Assembly: GCA_024741835.1 (NCBI GenBank)
Contig: JAENRP010000007.1
Span: 186,001-250,000, forward strand
DNA length: 64,000 nucleotides
Reading direction: 5' to 3'
From: Diplocarpon mali
Lineage: Eukaryota; Ascomycota; Leotiomycetes; Helotiales; Drepanopezizaceae
Positions 24,076-36,313 of the stretch are shown here, one piece after another. The position numbers and the translations under genes are program-made. The notes under the pieces are model-generated. The model had not been told where the DNA came from. It searched no databases and worked only from the letters and a program-made list of their open reading frames with translations. Position 1 is the first letter of the stretch. Each line of letters starts with the position of its first letter.

Positions 24076-24972
24076 GATGGTAGATGTGATGATGGGGTGG
24101 GTAGGCAGGACGAAGAAGGGAGCAGAACAAGGCTCAATCTCTCGGTCCTCGCGTGGTTTCTCCTGAGCTACTACAGGTACACGCCTGACGCAAGCCAAGG
24201 CGATTGATCAATTCACACTCCAGTCCCTTAAAGAAAGTCAAGAAGAAGTCGCAGCAGTTGTTACCGTCGCAGCACCAAGGTTGAGTTGAAGGGCTGGTGG
24301 TGGGTGAGAGTCAGAGTCCGCCGGGGAAAAGTGAGAGTGGTAGAAACCAGTATCCCTTCGATCGCTCATGAAGCCAGATAGATGTCTTCGGCTGAGAAAG
24401 TCGACGGCTCTAGCTGCAGCTCCCAAAACAGGACGGGCCAACACAGTCCACATTTGAAAATTAGCAACTATCATAATTATTGATGACGTTTCACGAATTA
24501 CTACTACTCAGTGTGTTACTTGCACCGTCATCTGCTTCCAAGTGTTGGGAAAAGAGAGTTTGCGAAATAAGCAGCGAAGTGTCCGGCTGTAATTTTCAAA
24601 CCGGCAGCTACTGAATACAGTAACGCGTGGTTTTTCAAGCGGGCGCTAGAACAAGGCTGAGGACTTGTGAAATACGATGTTATCACCGGCAAGGGGTACT
24701 CTCCCATACAAGACGTAGGATGGATCAGAACCCATGTATGGAATAGAATTTTCCAACAGAATAGCTAAGTTACACGCACCAGCATCATTCGCAAGGCAAA
24801 TTCCAGGAAAAGCTTTTGGTTACCTCGACTTACCTAGCCAGCTGAAATGCCGGACACGGGAGCTAGAGCTAAGGTTTTAAAAATGTGGCATAATCTCTAT
24901 CGTGTTCGCAATTTCGAGTGTACCCTTATCTACAATACAGCAAAACTCCACGATGACCCAACTGTTTTCCTC
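24076..24972. promoter_or_regulatory. PMT2 upstream region
   Basis: About 900 bp between the PMT2 start and the end of the small mitochondrial gene, which lies upstream on the same strand. It must carry the PMT2 promoter and the 3' end of its neighbour. A 78-codon minus-strand frame at 24238-24474 has no recognised motif. No specific site was identified. Confidence 0.4.
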
Positions 24973-25803
24973 CTAGTAACCATCCTTGCCCCACTTATTG
25001 TACTTTTCATGCAGCTCCTGTGGTTATCATGTCAGCCCGGGCTTCCCAGATGAACCAGTTGAACTCGTGAGAACCATTCTCGAGACTCTCCTGATTCGAG
25101 TGTCAACATCTTCAGAAGGGCTTCCCATGTCTGATGTAGCATCCTCGCTTGAGAAAGTTGTTCGGTGCAATAACTCCATCCAGCCCAAACAGCACACCTC
25201 ACACCCTGCAGCGTCGCTCATCATGACCCTCACTGGGCCTTAGCAGCCACATGTTCTGCCGTGGGATATCTCGAGGTGATATTATCCCCTTCTCCTGTCC
25301 TACCCCGCAACCAAAGGAAAATGTGTTTCAGGACCATACCTTGGGCAGGTTGACGTTTGGAACAACCACGGTATTTAGAGCACTTGGGGCATCCTTGGGG
25401 GGGTTTTTGGGGTCACCACCAGGATGGTATCGGTACTTGTAGTCGCCTCTAGCCTTATCGCCCTCGGTAGTCTCTCCTTGCCATGGCATGCTTCCAGCGG
25501 CAATGCTCACTTTCGCTTCGGAGGTCGCGGATGTTGGCTTGCGACCTGAGGAAATGTCAACCGGGTCTATAGAAGAAGATATCGTTCACAGAAGCGGGGG
25601 ATGTACCGAAGTAGAATCCAGCAAGACCAAACGCTCCGGTCATGACGCCCAGAAGGACCTGGGAGAGGGCAGGTTAGCAGTTGTCGTTGCAATTCGGGAA
25701 CGCGTACGAAGAGTTCAGGATCTCTCTTGGCTCCCTTGTTAAGGACCTGGGTTTCGGCGCCCTTTGCTGCTTGAGCAGCCGCTCTTATGAGTGTCGGTCT
25801 CAT
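24973..25803 (-). CDS. Small conserved fungal mitochondrial membrane protein, function unknown
   Basis: Four exons on the minus strand, 25803-25708, 25658-25607, 25545-25340 and 25017-24973, give 132 aa in phase. The N-terminus (MRPTLIRAAAQAAKGAETQV) is basic and free of acidic residues up to Glu17, like a mitochondrial targeting signal. A single hydrophobic segment follows (LFVLLGVMTGAFGLAGFYFG, about residues 31-50). After it come a conserved-looking hydrophilic tail (YKYRYHPGGDPKNPPKDAPS, ALNTVVVPNVNLP) and a C-terminal tag ELHEKYNKWGKDGY. I recall this layout from uncharacterised ascomycete proteins. A role as an accessory subunit of an inner-membrane complex is only an inference. The last intron is 322 bp, longer than the others in the window. 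Confidence 0.8.
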
Positions 25804-27037
25804 GTTGCGCTGAGGTTTTGTTTGTTTTGGGGTGATCAGGAGCGGGTTGTCGTAGGGTGGTGAGGGAACCCTTTAGGATGAGATGGCTCGGCATTGGGAG
25901 CTTTCGGGAAGCTGTGGGTTCAGGTGGTCACGGGGAGTATGAGCCGTTAACTCCCACCGTACTGCAGTACGGAGAACGAAAACAGCGTCTTGGGGCTGAC
26001 CTGGCGCCCGTACCGGAGTGCTGATATCAGCCTGGGCAGTTACAGATAGTCAGTAAGAGGTAGAAGGTATATCACTTGACGTATGACTTGCGGTACGACT
26101 TATGGTACGACTTATTGTAGGACTTATTGTAGGACTTAAAGTAGGACTTAAAGTAGGACTTAAAGTAGGACTTAAAGTAGGACTTAAAGTAGGACTTAAA
26201 GTAGGACTTAAAATACCTACCAACAACTTGGTAAAGCTACCTCGACTCACGGGAGCTTACGCAAGTACGAAAGTACCGACCGTTGACAGACTAATCTATG
26301 TCCGCGCTGGGAAAAGATGCAAGAGGTCGAGATTAAGCGCATAGGCAATCCTGCCTGGCAGCTCCTCTCCTCTCATCTCCTCTCCTCTCCTCTCCAAACT
26401 TGTATCTCTGGCATGATGGGTGTGAACTCTCTCTCTCTTCTCGCTCTGCCTAGCCGCGACACACCTCACCTCAAGAGGATTCATCCCAGATGCGTGCAGC
26501 TTGGATTGTGAGGATTCGTGCTGTATGATTATTCCTTGAAATGATTCCTTGCCGACCGACTGTCTTGCTCTTCGTCCATGCAACGACTCTGCGCCGGTAT
26601 GCCAAATGTTCTGCGGCATCGCAATGTCCTCCCCCTGCACTGTTTCGGCCTAGTCGAGTCAGGCCTGTGCGAAACGCTATGACCTTTCCATCGCTACTGT
26701 CACCCTCCCCTCCCCTTTGCCAGCAACATTTGGCCTCACAAATCCTCCTATACAAACTTTCTCTCCTTTCTCCTCCGCCCAAGCACTCCTTTACATTTCA
26801 CCTTCATACTACCCAGTCCGGTCCCTGTTCGTGCGGTTCCCCCTCTGCTGTTCTTTTGTATTTCAACTTCTGCGATAGACATCGTTTCCGACGCTTCGAC
26901 GCGCTTCCTTGGACACGATCACCAGCTTCTTCACCCCTTGTTCCGTTGGCGTACCGTGAAGGTCTGAGCGTCTGGGAGATGCTGTGAGATAAGAGAAAGG
27001 TCATTCGGAGGCACGCGCAAAGCCGGCTGCAGCGGCC
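25804..27037. promoter_or_regulatory. ERF2 upstream region with minisatellite and CT tracts
   Basis: The region holds a 12-bp minisatellite (26081-26212) and a TCTCC-rich tract (26361-26395). Pyrimidine-rich stretches continue up to about 26870, as often seen in fungal leaders. Open frames across the minisatellite are a by-product of a repeat unit divisible by three. No separate gene was recognised. Confidence 0.5.
26081..26212. repeat. 12-bp minisatellite, 11 units
   Basis: Eleven head-to-tail 12-bp units. The last seven (26129-26212) are identical, GTAGGACTTAAA. The first four are progressively different: GTATGACTTGCG, GTACGACTTATG, GTACGACTTATT, GTAGGACTTATT. Neither strand has a stop across the array, so both read as four-residue protein repeats, but there is no other sign of coding. 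Confidence 0.95.
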
Positions 27038-29057
27038 ATGGCATCTCGAGACAATCCCACGACTATTCCGCAGCCTCCGAGGATCGACGACAGAAGCCAG
27101 CTCGCGAAATCCGAGACAGGGGATGGAGCGAGTTTCCTGTCATCACGAATGACAGATATCACCTCGGAGGATGGACGAGAGCAACCGGCAGGCTCAGTGA
27201 CACACTCGGTGGGCCAGACTCCAGGGCAACGGCGAAGTGTGCAGACAAATGCCTCGAGGCCGAACACTGGCGTCTCTTCCCAGCGAGGCGCATGGCCGCA
27301 GTCTCCAGGGTCTCGGCGAGCTTATGCCTCTACCCATAGCCAACGAGGCAGTGTGTCTACCACGACTAGCCCACGGCCACAGAGCGGCCGATCCCATGTG
27401 CCATCGCTTACTTCGCACGCCTTCTTTCGCCCTATGAGTTCGCAGCGACTACAGGCGCAGCGAGGAGGCGCGCGGCCACCGACCTCGACGCAGCCAAGCG
27501 TGAGTGAGGGGGTGTCTTTCGAGGCAGGCATAGGGAGCAGCGTCAATTCAAATCAAACGGCAAAGCGCGGCTATGACCCTGATGGGCCTCCGCCGCCCTC
27601 GAGGGGAACAGAAATGACGGAGCAGGAGACGGCGGAGAGATTCATCGCCAATGCCAGTCCAACGCTAGGCCATAACGCAGCTGGAAGTCTGTCTGAAAGT
27701 GTACGTCCATTGCAACGTAATCCGGCCAACAAGAAGGGGCTAAATTTGGCACTGGACAAGAGCTATCGAAATGGGAATGGGCTAGCGGTTGCAAACTCGT
27801 CCAAGTCTCCTAGGTCCTTTCGTTCCAGTTTCCTGTTACCGACCCGAGGCGATGCCGCACCGTCCAGTCTCAATCGAAGTACTCAAGGGAGGGAGAAGCT
27901 CTCCTCGGTGGCGTCTTCTCCGGCTTTGACACCAGTTGATCCGCTCGGGAGAGACCTCAAGGATCCGAAACTTGGTAGCAACTACGAGTATTTTACTGGG
28001 AACACTGTCTTCTTCTGGGGAGGGAGGTTCCAAAACACCCGCCATCGGCCGATCAACATTGCGACAGGTATACTGTTCATCATTCCAGGGGTTCTCTTCT
28101 TCGTCTTTTCCGCGTCGTGGTTGTGGCATAACATCTCGCCAGCGATACCCATCATATTCGCCTACCTCTTTTATCTTGCTTTTTCTTCTTTCGTTCACGC
28201 CTCGTTGTCCGATCCTGGGGTAGGTGGAGGCATACGTCTCGTTTGGGCTGCACTAACAGTTCCAGATCTTACCTCGGAACCTTCATCCAATGCCCCCTCC
28301 TGAAGAGAATGAAGATCCCCTTCGGCTAGCTCCATCTACGAATGACTGGACTATGATTAAGTCCGCCCAGTCTGCTACAGCCGCGATGGAAGTGCCAACG
28401 AAGTATTGCAAGACTTGTAACATTTGGCGCCCAGCTCGAGGCCATCACTGCCGAATTTGTGACAACTGTATCGAAACACAAGATCATCACTGTGTCTGGA
28501 TCAACAACTGTGTGGGCCGCCGGAACTACCGATACTTCTTCGCGTTCGTCTCGTCCGGTACTCTGGTTGGTCTCTATCTCATGGCGGCCAGTCTGGCCCA
28601 GATCTTAGTCTACATGAAGCGTCAGGACGTATCGTTCGGCGCCGCTATCGGCCACTTCAGAGTCCCCTTCGCAATGATCATGTACGGCGCAGTCGGCACC
28701 CCGTACCTGCTGGCATTGACCGTGTACCATCTCTTCCTGATGGGACGTGGCGAAACCACAAGGGAATATCTCAATTCCCACAAATTTCTCAAGAAAGACC
28801 GTCACAGGCCGTTCACGCAGGGCAACATCATCAAGAACTGGTTCGTGGTCCTCTGCAGGCCTCGACCACCGACATACCTCAGGTTCAAAGACGAGTACGA
28901 GGATGGCGATCAGCGTTTCGGCGAGAGAAGGGCGAAGCGAACAACTCGTCTGGCGAGAGACGTGCAGGCCAGAGGCGGGGGGGGGATGGAGATGCAAGAT
29001 GTCCCTCCTTCGAGAGGTTTCCAAGGACCGGCAGCATTGAGAGAGACTGATGCATAA
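27038..29057 (+). CDS. ERF2: DHHC palmitoyltransferase Erf2 (EC 2.3.1.225)
   Basis: The catalytic subunit of the Ras protein S-acyltransferase at the ER, working with Erf4/Shr5. Two exons (27038-28219 and 28266-29057, 46-bp intron GTAGGT...TTCCAG) give 657 aa. The first ~300 residues are Ser/Pro/Arg-rich and look disordered, as in filamentous-fungal Erf2. Next comes the Erf2-type NYEYFTGNTVFFWGGRFQNT and two hydrophobic segments (NIATGILFIIPGVLFFVFSA; PIIFAYLFYLAFSSFVHASL). The intron splits DPG|ILPRNLHPMP, the short motif before the Cys-rich domain. The CRD runs KYCKTCNIWRPARGHHCRIC to the catalytic DHHC (Asp467-Cys470), then WINNCVGRRNYRYF. Two more membrane segments follow, with a TTRE-type motif (GRGETTREYLNSHK) after the last. 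The start ATG lies in a good context (GCCATGG). Confidence 0.95.
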
Positions 29058-32000
29058 TATCTTGGTTAATTTTGGGTGTATTTTTAGTAGTGGTCCTGGC
29101 TAACGACCGCTATTTGTTTCCTTTCTTGGCTTCTAGTGGAGAGCAGACGTGGATGGAGACGAGAGCGGAGGGGGTCTCGGGTACTGTTTGGACATTTAGT
29201 CGCGATACCGCTCTTGACTTCTCTTTTGGTTTTGGGGGATAGAGGAGAGATTATCCCTTTGATGATGTGTTCTTATGGGATCGCACGAGCCGGCTGGCGG
29301 CTTGGCTCTCTGGTACCATAGAGGCGAGACGGAACGGGCGCGGGATACGGATGTGAGGAGACGTAGGAGGAAAAGACCGCGTGCAGTCTGGTGTTGATTG
29401 TGATTTATATATACCCGTTGCTGTTAATTGTATACGTTTCACGATGTTGCTGCGCATATCCCCTAAATTTCTGCATTCCAGTCATATCTCCTCAGGCCTC
29501 CCTCTAATTCTCTGGTATCTGGGAGCCAAAGTGCCAAGTAGCGCTTGAGTGGAAGTCAATTTATTCAAAATCTAGCATTCTGGGTGCCTCGACACGAGGC
29601 TTCCAAGATAAACTACGCTGCGAAGCATTTGCCAAAGACAGTCTATGATTGGGGTTGATTTGGAATCTCAAGCCAATCCGTACGGGGAGCTACCAGAAAG
29701 TATCCTTGGTAATTATTGCGCTTCTGTTTCGAAACCTTGTTTAGCCTCCTGGGGTTGTGCGCGCCCATGTGTCCAACCCTTTTGCTCATTGACCGATGCC
29801 ATGGGTACTTTTACTTTCAGATATTGTGTCCAGCACACTTGAAATACTGTCAAGATCCAGATTTCTAGGTGGGTTTTGGGTTGATACAGGCAGAGTTATA
29901 CGCTACATATTTGGTTTCTCTGCGACTGGGCTGGACAGACCTCCTTGCTGCACGAGTAGCCTGGTCCCGCGTCGGGCTCATGTGCAGAAATGGGTAGTCA
30001 AAATTGCTTTACCTTGGTATTGTGCTGTGTCTGACTGCAGGTTTGAGATTTCTCGTCGTGGGACAGGCCTATAGAAGTCTCCTCCGACTCAATGGTGCAA
30101 GGCATGAATCGGGTGTTAACAGGAGCAACCTCCTACTTACCACAACTCACTTGCTACTCCTAGTCTGTGTTTCCACTGACTTCCTGATCGTGAAGGGGAT
30201 GATTCCGTGACAGATTTCCCTACCTGATAATGCGGTAGTCGGTTGGCTCGGGCAGTCTAGCATCAATGAAGACTGGCAAGGTACCCTTTTCTTAGCACGA
30301 TCTTTCCTTGGAGCGGCCAGGGCTTTCGTGTAATTCTCTGCTGTCTTTACCATTAGCCACTGGTATTGTACATACGATGATCTAGGCCGTTTCAGAACTT
30401 CAGACCACCTTGCTATCTTTCCATCATGATTTGCATCTGAACAAGCTACCTTTTATTAGCTCACATCAACAGTACGGCTGTGTGTATCTGAAGTGGTGGA
30501 GCTTCATTTACACGTTGTCGGATACTTCAGCCAATTCTACAAAAGCTGGATCAGGACACGCAGAACCAGCATCAAGAGATGTTTAACGTTCACCTGTTTT
30601 GGGGATGTGTCGAGCTCCGCAAGCCAAGATGATTTCTAGTGGTCGTTCGACCTCTTAGTTATGCACATCTTCGAGTCCTGACTTGGGAGAGGTGGAGAAT
30701 GTTCAATGTTAAGTGATGCGAAGTCCAATGACTTCTTTAATGACAGCAGCACAAAGGTTCTAGACACAATGCACATGCGATGATTCGATTCTATCAGGAT
30801 CAATTGATACAACCTTATATTCTAAGTGACTACATAGGACCACCCACTTAGAGGACCTAGCAAGTGTGGCTCTGAGATTACAACCCTTTTTTTACAATTA
30901 GTTTCAGTTAACTAGGCTCAAAAAAAAAACAAGCGGTCTCTGCATTGTCAGGTCTGTTAACGAACCAGTCAGGTTACATGTGGCTTCGTGTTCTAAGTCG
31001 CGCTGACCAAAAAGCTAGCCTGTTGATAACTTCATAACGTTGATGTCCACCTTATTCGCCAAGTACACTAGGAAACACACGATCGGTGATTGCATATTAC
31101 TACCAGCTGCGTGCCCAAGCTTTGGAAAGTCCTGTCAAATGGTTATTCAGGAACGTTCAAGTGCTCCCAGCTTCATCACGGGGAAAGGAACACAGTAGAA
31201 GTGCATACACGGCGCTGCCTTTGCAATGTTGATAATCACTATCTATGTAAGATCTCACAAGATGATTCCGATTCTGGGACCACTTTCTGCCTAATCTCCT
31301 GTTAACTTTCGACTTGCGGGGCTGCGCGCTCTCTATACCTGTGGATGAGATGAGGCGAGAAACGACATGGCTGGCTGTTAACCTATACATCAGCAGCTGA
31401 CATACTAATAACGATAGAAGCTCCCTGTAAATGTGAAAATATTAAGTTTCTAATGCATATTTAATGCTTCTTAGGAGGGATGAAAGGTCCAGATTTGCCA
31501 TTGTTTGTTCTTGTGTTATCTTACTAATGGCTCCACGAAGTTTTCTAAAACTGCAAGCAGGACAGATTGCACTTATCAACTCATGCATAGGAAAATGAAA
31601 ACCTGTGCAGAATACTTGGAGTCTTGCGTGCAACAATGTTTGCTGGGAATCCGCCAGTCGTAGCGGTCTCCATACCAGTGATACTATATGATGGTCCTCC
31701 GCCGTCGCATCTGCACTTGGATTTCTGGCCTCACATCCAGAAGATACTGGTTCTTACATGACTGGATAAGAGCAACGAGTCTCTTGTTGCCCGTAGACAG
31801 AGATTGTAGGCCCCTAGAGTTTCTGGCTCTCAGATCAATCCAGTATCTGCTTCCGTGAGATCGGGGTTCAGAGCAGTCTTCTTGTCCCAGGGTAGAGTAC
31901 AAAAGACTGCCGATTTTTCTTCACAGCTCTTCTCCGGAGACATTCAAGATGACTGAAGCCGCATCAAGAGCTACTGTCATTGTCACATTTCAAGTTTCTC

Positions 32001-32653
32001 CAGGCTCTGTCACGAGCATGAATCATCTTTGCTGGAAATATCGCCTGGAAAGCCTGTGGAGAATTCTCTTCTTCTGAGAATCAATTATCTGGTCGTAGAT
32101 TGCTGGCGAAGTTCTGGCAGGAGACACATGACCTCTCTTCTAAAGTCTTAATCTCTACTGGGTTCGTCTCATTGCGTCTAGCATTCATTGTAAATTGGAC
32201 CTGGCCAGAACACACTTTTTTGCACCAGATTCTAGGAAACCTTTGAAATTGGCTCAAGAGCCATGATTTCCATGTATTAAACATGTGATCCCAAGAAAGA
32301 TGCCAGGACTCTGTGGTTTTCTCTTAAGATACCCATTGTCGAAACTATACAGAAAGGTTGGTTGGCTCTACAAGAATTGGGACTGAATATCTCGCATGTG
32401 CCGTCGAGCAGCTCTAGATGCTACAGCGATACCGAGTTTCCAAATGCCAGACAAGAAATGAGATTCCACATGCGCCCTAGCCCTGGGTATGCTCCTAACT
32501 AGTGATCGAGAATTCCGGTAGCGAAGTATCTTCAAAGTGGGTCGAAAAACTGTTCGGCTCGTTGCTAAGGATTTGCTTTGCTACCTTCCGTTCTGATGTA
32601 GTTTGTACATTAATATAACAACTTAATTCTGCAGGAAACTCGTACTATACTTT
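29058..32653. other. Gene desert, left part
   Basis: About 3.6 kb with only short open frames (under 95 codons), no recognised domain and no run of exon-like patches with splice sites. Composition is moderate in GC, unlike the AT-rich left end of the window. Occasional A runs (30920-30930) are the only simple sequence seen. Nothing functional could be named. Confidence 0.5.
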
Positions 32654-32752
32654 GGACAGATGGCCGAGCTGGTTATGGCGCCAGGTTAAGGTTTCCTTAG
32701 CAACAATCTCCTGGTCTCGCAAGAGGCGTGGGTTCGAGTCCCACTCTGTTCA
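32654..32752 (+). tRNA. tRNA-Leu (anticodon AAG) with a short intron
   Basis: The acceptor stem GGACAGA pairs with TCTGTTC (one G-U). The discriminator base is A at 32752. The D stem is GCC/GGC. The anticodon stem is CCAGG/CCTGG with anticodon AAG at 32688-32690, reading CUU and CUC leucine codons. A long variable arm (CTC GCAA GAG) is as expected for a class II tRNA. The T arm is GTGGG TTCGAGT CCCAC. A 17-nt intron (about 32692-32708) sits one base 3' of the anticodon; its CCTTA can pair with TAAGG around the anticodon, the usual pre-tRNA pairing. Internal A and B boxes are present (TGGCCGAGCTGG and GGTTCGAGTCC). A TTTT follows at 32761-32764 and could end Pol III transcription. Confidence 0.95.
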
Positions 32753-35700
32753 ACGGTTATGTTTTGCAGCTCACACATTTATCCAGGTTTTGCTATCTCG
32801 ACCTATGGTGGTGAGAAGACTTGAGGTTGAGTTATTGTGGCTGTGCTAGGACTGTCGAGCCGAGACATGCCCGTCGGGTTAGGCTAAGCTTACTTTAATT
32901 CTCCTGAGAATCAGGCGAAATCGCCGCCAATTTTGCTAAAGGTAGAGGCGTATTGTTTACTTGTGTAGACTCCTTTGAATCTGGATATTCTTCCATCGTG
33001 AACTTGTCGCGCCCGGGCCTCCTACATAGATAGGTTCGCTAGGATTAGTCGTGCTCTAACTTTTCACGTTATAACAATACCTCCGCCCACTTGGTCTTCT
33101 TTCTTCATTACGCGGCTAGAAAGGATTGCTGGAATTGCAACTGTCAGGACATAGAAGCATGTTTTAAGTGTCGCTAGTTGACCTGCTTCCTAAGCTCCGA
33201 AGCAGCTATCGGCACAGATTGCAGGGCCTTGGCCTTGACTTCTCTGTCGACGACCGGTCCCTACACTACATTTTGGTAGCATTTGCTGGTGTCCAGTCAA
33301 TCGCAATCCTCTGGTGCTTTCCTGAACGATGCCCCAATTCTACGCCGCCATTCTTGTTTTCCTCGCCATCCCGCCCCCTTCATGGTCAGACACTTGTGAC
33401 TAACTCGTGTGGAGAAACAGATTAGTAAGATGAAACTATGTTCTGACAGAACTCCGGCCATCTCATTTCGACGAGTTCAATCCAGCCCGAGGTTGGTGCC
33501 TGACGTGTGTTTTGTCAAGCCGTGCATGCCGCTGTCTATTCTTTGCGCTGCTTCTATCACGAGCGAGACTCAAGATAGGTTCCCATAAAACTTACATGAG
33601 ATCGGTACCCAGGGACTCCATATCTCGGTCTAAATTTCCATTTGACTGCTATACTTGAATCAAGCAAAATCGGCATTGCCGCTCAGGTGGAATTGTCGAT
33701 ATTCGGGGGAAAAAGATAGATTAACTAACTACTATGAGCGGGAAAGTCACGTCAAAGCCGAAGAAGAAATAGTGGCGGAGGGAAAGGGACTCAAACTCTG
33801 AAGAAAGAGACTTAAAGGCTGTTGCATAATACCCACCTAGGGTTTTTTCTCTCTATACCAAACTCGACAATGTGCTAGCTGTTTGCATTCACTTTGCCAG
33901 GCACTTCGTCTCTCAACTACTAATCTACTGATTCGACTTCTTCTGAGACAAGCCCGACAGTACAGATCTGGCTGTCCAGTTTTGGTAGGGCGTTGCAAGA
34001 GTTCAAATAAAAAAAAACCGTTCTTTTGGCAATCTAAAAAAACCCATAGCCTCTGGTGTTTCCAGAGATTCTTCGTTCCAGATCTGGAAACAGAAAGAGA
34101 TAATGCCCAGTATTCGCAGGAGGCTGTCAGAAAAGTCTCGTATGTAAGAAGACTCTCACGAGTTGAATTACCACTGGAAGTAAATATTTTGTCAAGTGGT
34201 GTGACCAGATACACGCTGTTACAATAGAAACTCCAAAGACAGTGAGTGCCCTGGGACGCCTGTGTCCTTGATCCTCTCATGCTCCTCACCCTGATTTCGG
34301 CCCCACTACTGACACAATCGATATCGGCAAGGCCGAGTCGTTTTGCACTGACATCCACCGAGAAAATCCAGGGATAGTCAAACGTGCTTATGTGTGATTG
34401 CAAGGAGAAAAGTGTAAGTAGTTCAGACTGCAACCAGATTAAACATCTTCATTTGAAAAGATAACCTACACCGATATAACCAGTCGTCCTGAAGCTCCAC
34501 AAACGCCTGGAATAAACCTGCGGTTACTATCGAAGATGTGGAAGATTCCTGGGATACGCTTGACATTGTGGCAAGATCATAGGGCCTCGCATAACGCAGC
34601 GCCTTCGAAGTGATCGGAGCGGAATCTCGATTCTTGAGGCCGTGAAACAGACCTTCTCAGCCGTCCAACTTCTATGTTAAGATATGGATTAGGCTGTTCA
34701 TCAACTTAGATATCAACTTCTGCGACCTACGTCGCCACAGTAGATGTCTTTCATATTGTTGAGAGGCAATGGGCCGATCTTGCCTGCTAATCAGTGTGGA
34801 GGTCGGGGTAGATGTAAAATACTTGAAACCACGCATGACTGATCCGTGGATCTAGGGACTGATCATCTAGCAAATTGTTTTCATTTACTATTCATACAAC
34901 AGTGGTGCTGCAGTGCAAGACGAGCTGGTAGCGAACGTCTGTGGAAAGAAGATTAGAGAAGGCTGAGGCGAGCCCGACTAGCCGCATTATGCAAAGGCTA
35001 CCTGAAACTTGCAATTGTTTCGACTTTGTGGATTTTATATTGACATCACAGCAGTTCTTCACCATAGAGCGATTGCCACCTATTGTAGGAATCTAGCCAC
35101 GACTTGTTATGTATGCCAGCACGTTCTGGGTACCGGCAGGGTTTGGATCTCCTGAAAATCAAGCGTGCCACGCAGGGTCAGAGCTAGCAGCAATTGGTGT
35201 TATCGACTCAAGTATGCTTAGAGAGAAAATTTGAGCCGTCGAAATCGTCTTTCCGGTAATGAAAGGAGTCTTCCGGCGTCGAAACAGAAATAGCGTGCAA
35301 GTGTCCTGGCTGGTCACGGAGGAGGCTAGATAAAGAACTCAAATACCCACATCTATAGTAAACACAGGATTCGAGCAGACTGTGCTTAGGGACAATCCGT
35401 GTAAGGGTATGCGATCATATAAGCTATTGATTGAAGCTGGCAGATGGAGATGGAGACAATACAGCCGGAGCCAGTGTTGTTATGACGGCAAGGAACCAGC
35501 CGCCGTCACCACCGCCAACCTCTCTGGAACTTGATAGGGAATGATTGACTACGCCCCATGGAGCCTCATAGCTCTAGTCCGCGATATCTGGCCTGGAGCA
35601 AGAAAAAAAAGGCCTGTTCAACCTGTCGTCGGCATCTACCAATCTGCTCTGAGAAACCCCGAGATCTCAATACTTCATGATATTAGTCTCATGGATCAAG

Positions 35701-36313
35701 TGACTTCTCGCCTAGCACAATGGCCATGACATGGCAAGATAGGGTTAGCAACTGCGATGTCAGTATCTTGGACATGCATTTGATTCGATAGGTTTAGGCA
35801 CATGAGAAGAATTGGATGAGGAAGCGGAGCTGAGATGCAAGCCCCTTCATATATAGACGTCTACAACAAAGGCAACTAATATGAAATTCATTTATATCTA
35901 GGCAGATGGCTTTGTAAGAAATCTGGAACACAGAGGTCTGCTTCGTCAAGACATGCATCCCGGAATTGGGATTCTGCTATTCGCTAGTGAAGGGGGGATG
36001 TTTTTTCGACCAGCCTCCTCTTTTAAGTCTAACGCAACCTTCACGCTTTCCCCCGCGTACTACACCACACTATCACCACAAAGGCCGGATTCTCAGACGC
36101 TTACCCAGTCCCTGGTGTAAATCATGTTTGTTTAACCTCTCTTTGTAGTGAAAGATTATATCTCACAATATCAGCTCTGCCTCAAGAGACCCTTCATTGG
36201 CCCAATAGGCAATCTCCGCCGGAGCTTGCTTTCTACTACCTTAGTCCGCGTTCCTCACAAACCAACTGTGACAACCGCCTTCTGTGTTGAACGCGACAAC
36301 CACGAAATCCACC
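32753..36313. other. Gene desert, right part
   Basis: About 3.5 kb with no recognised gene. The longest frame (minus strand, 33837-34433, 198 codons) has no motif, a mixed composition rich in Cys, Ser and Arg, and no splice pattern, so I treat it as chance. The last few hundred bases before 36314 are pyrimidine-rich and must hold the ASH1 promoter and leader. Confidence 0.5.

Noticed and set aside
26050..26344. Repeat proteins read from the minisatellite (VGLK and SPTL repeats)
   Set aside because: Both strands are open only because the unit is 12 bp. There is no signal, start context or flanking coding sequence.
33837..34433. 198-codon minus-strand ORF in the gene desert
   Set aside because: No motif, odd composition, no exon partners; treated as a chance frame.
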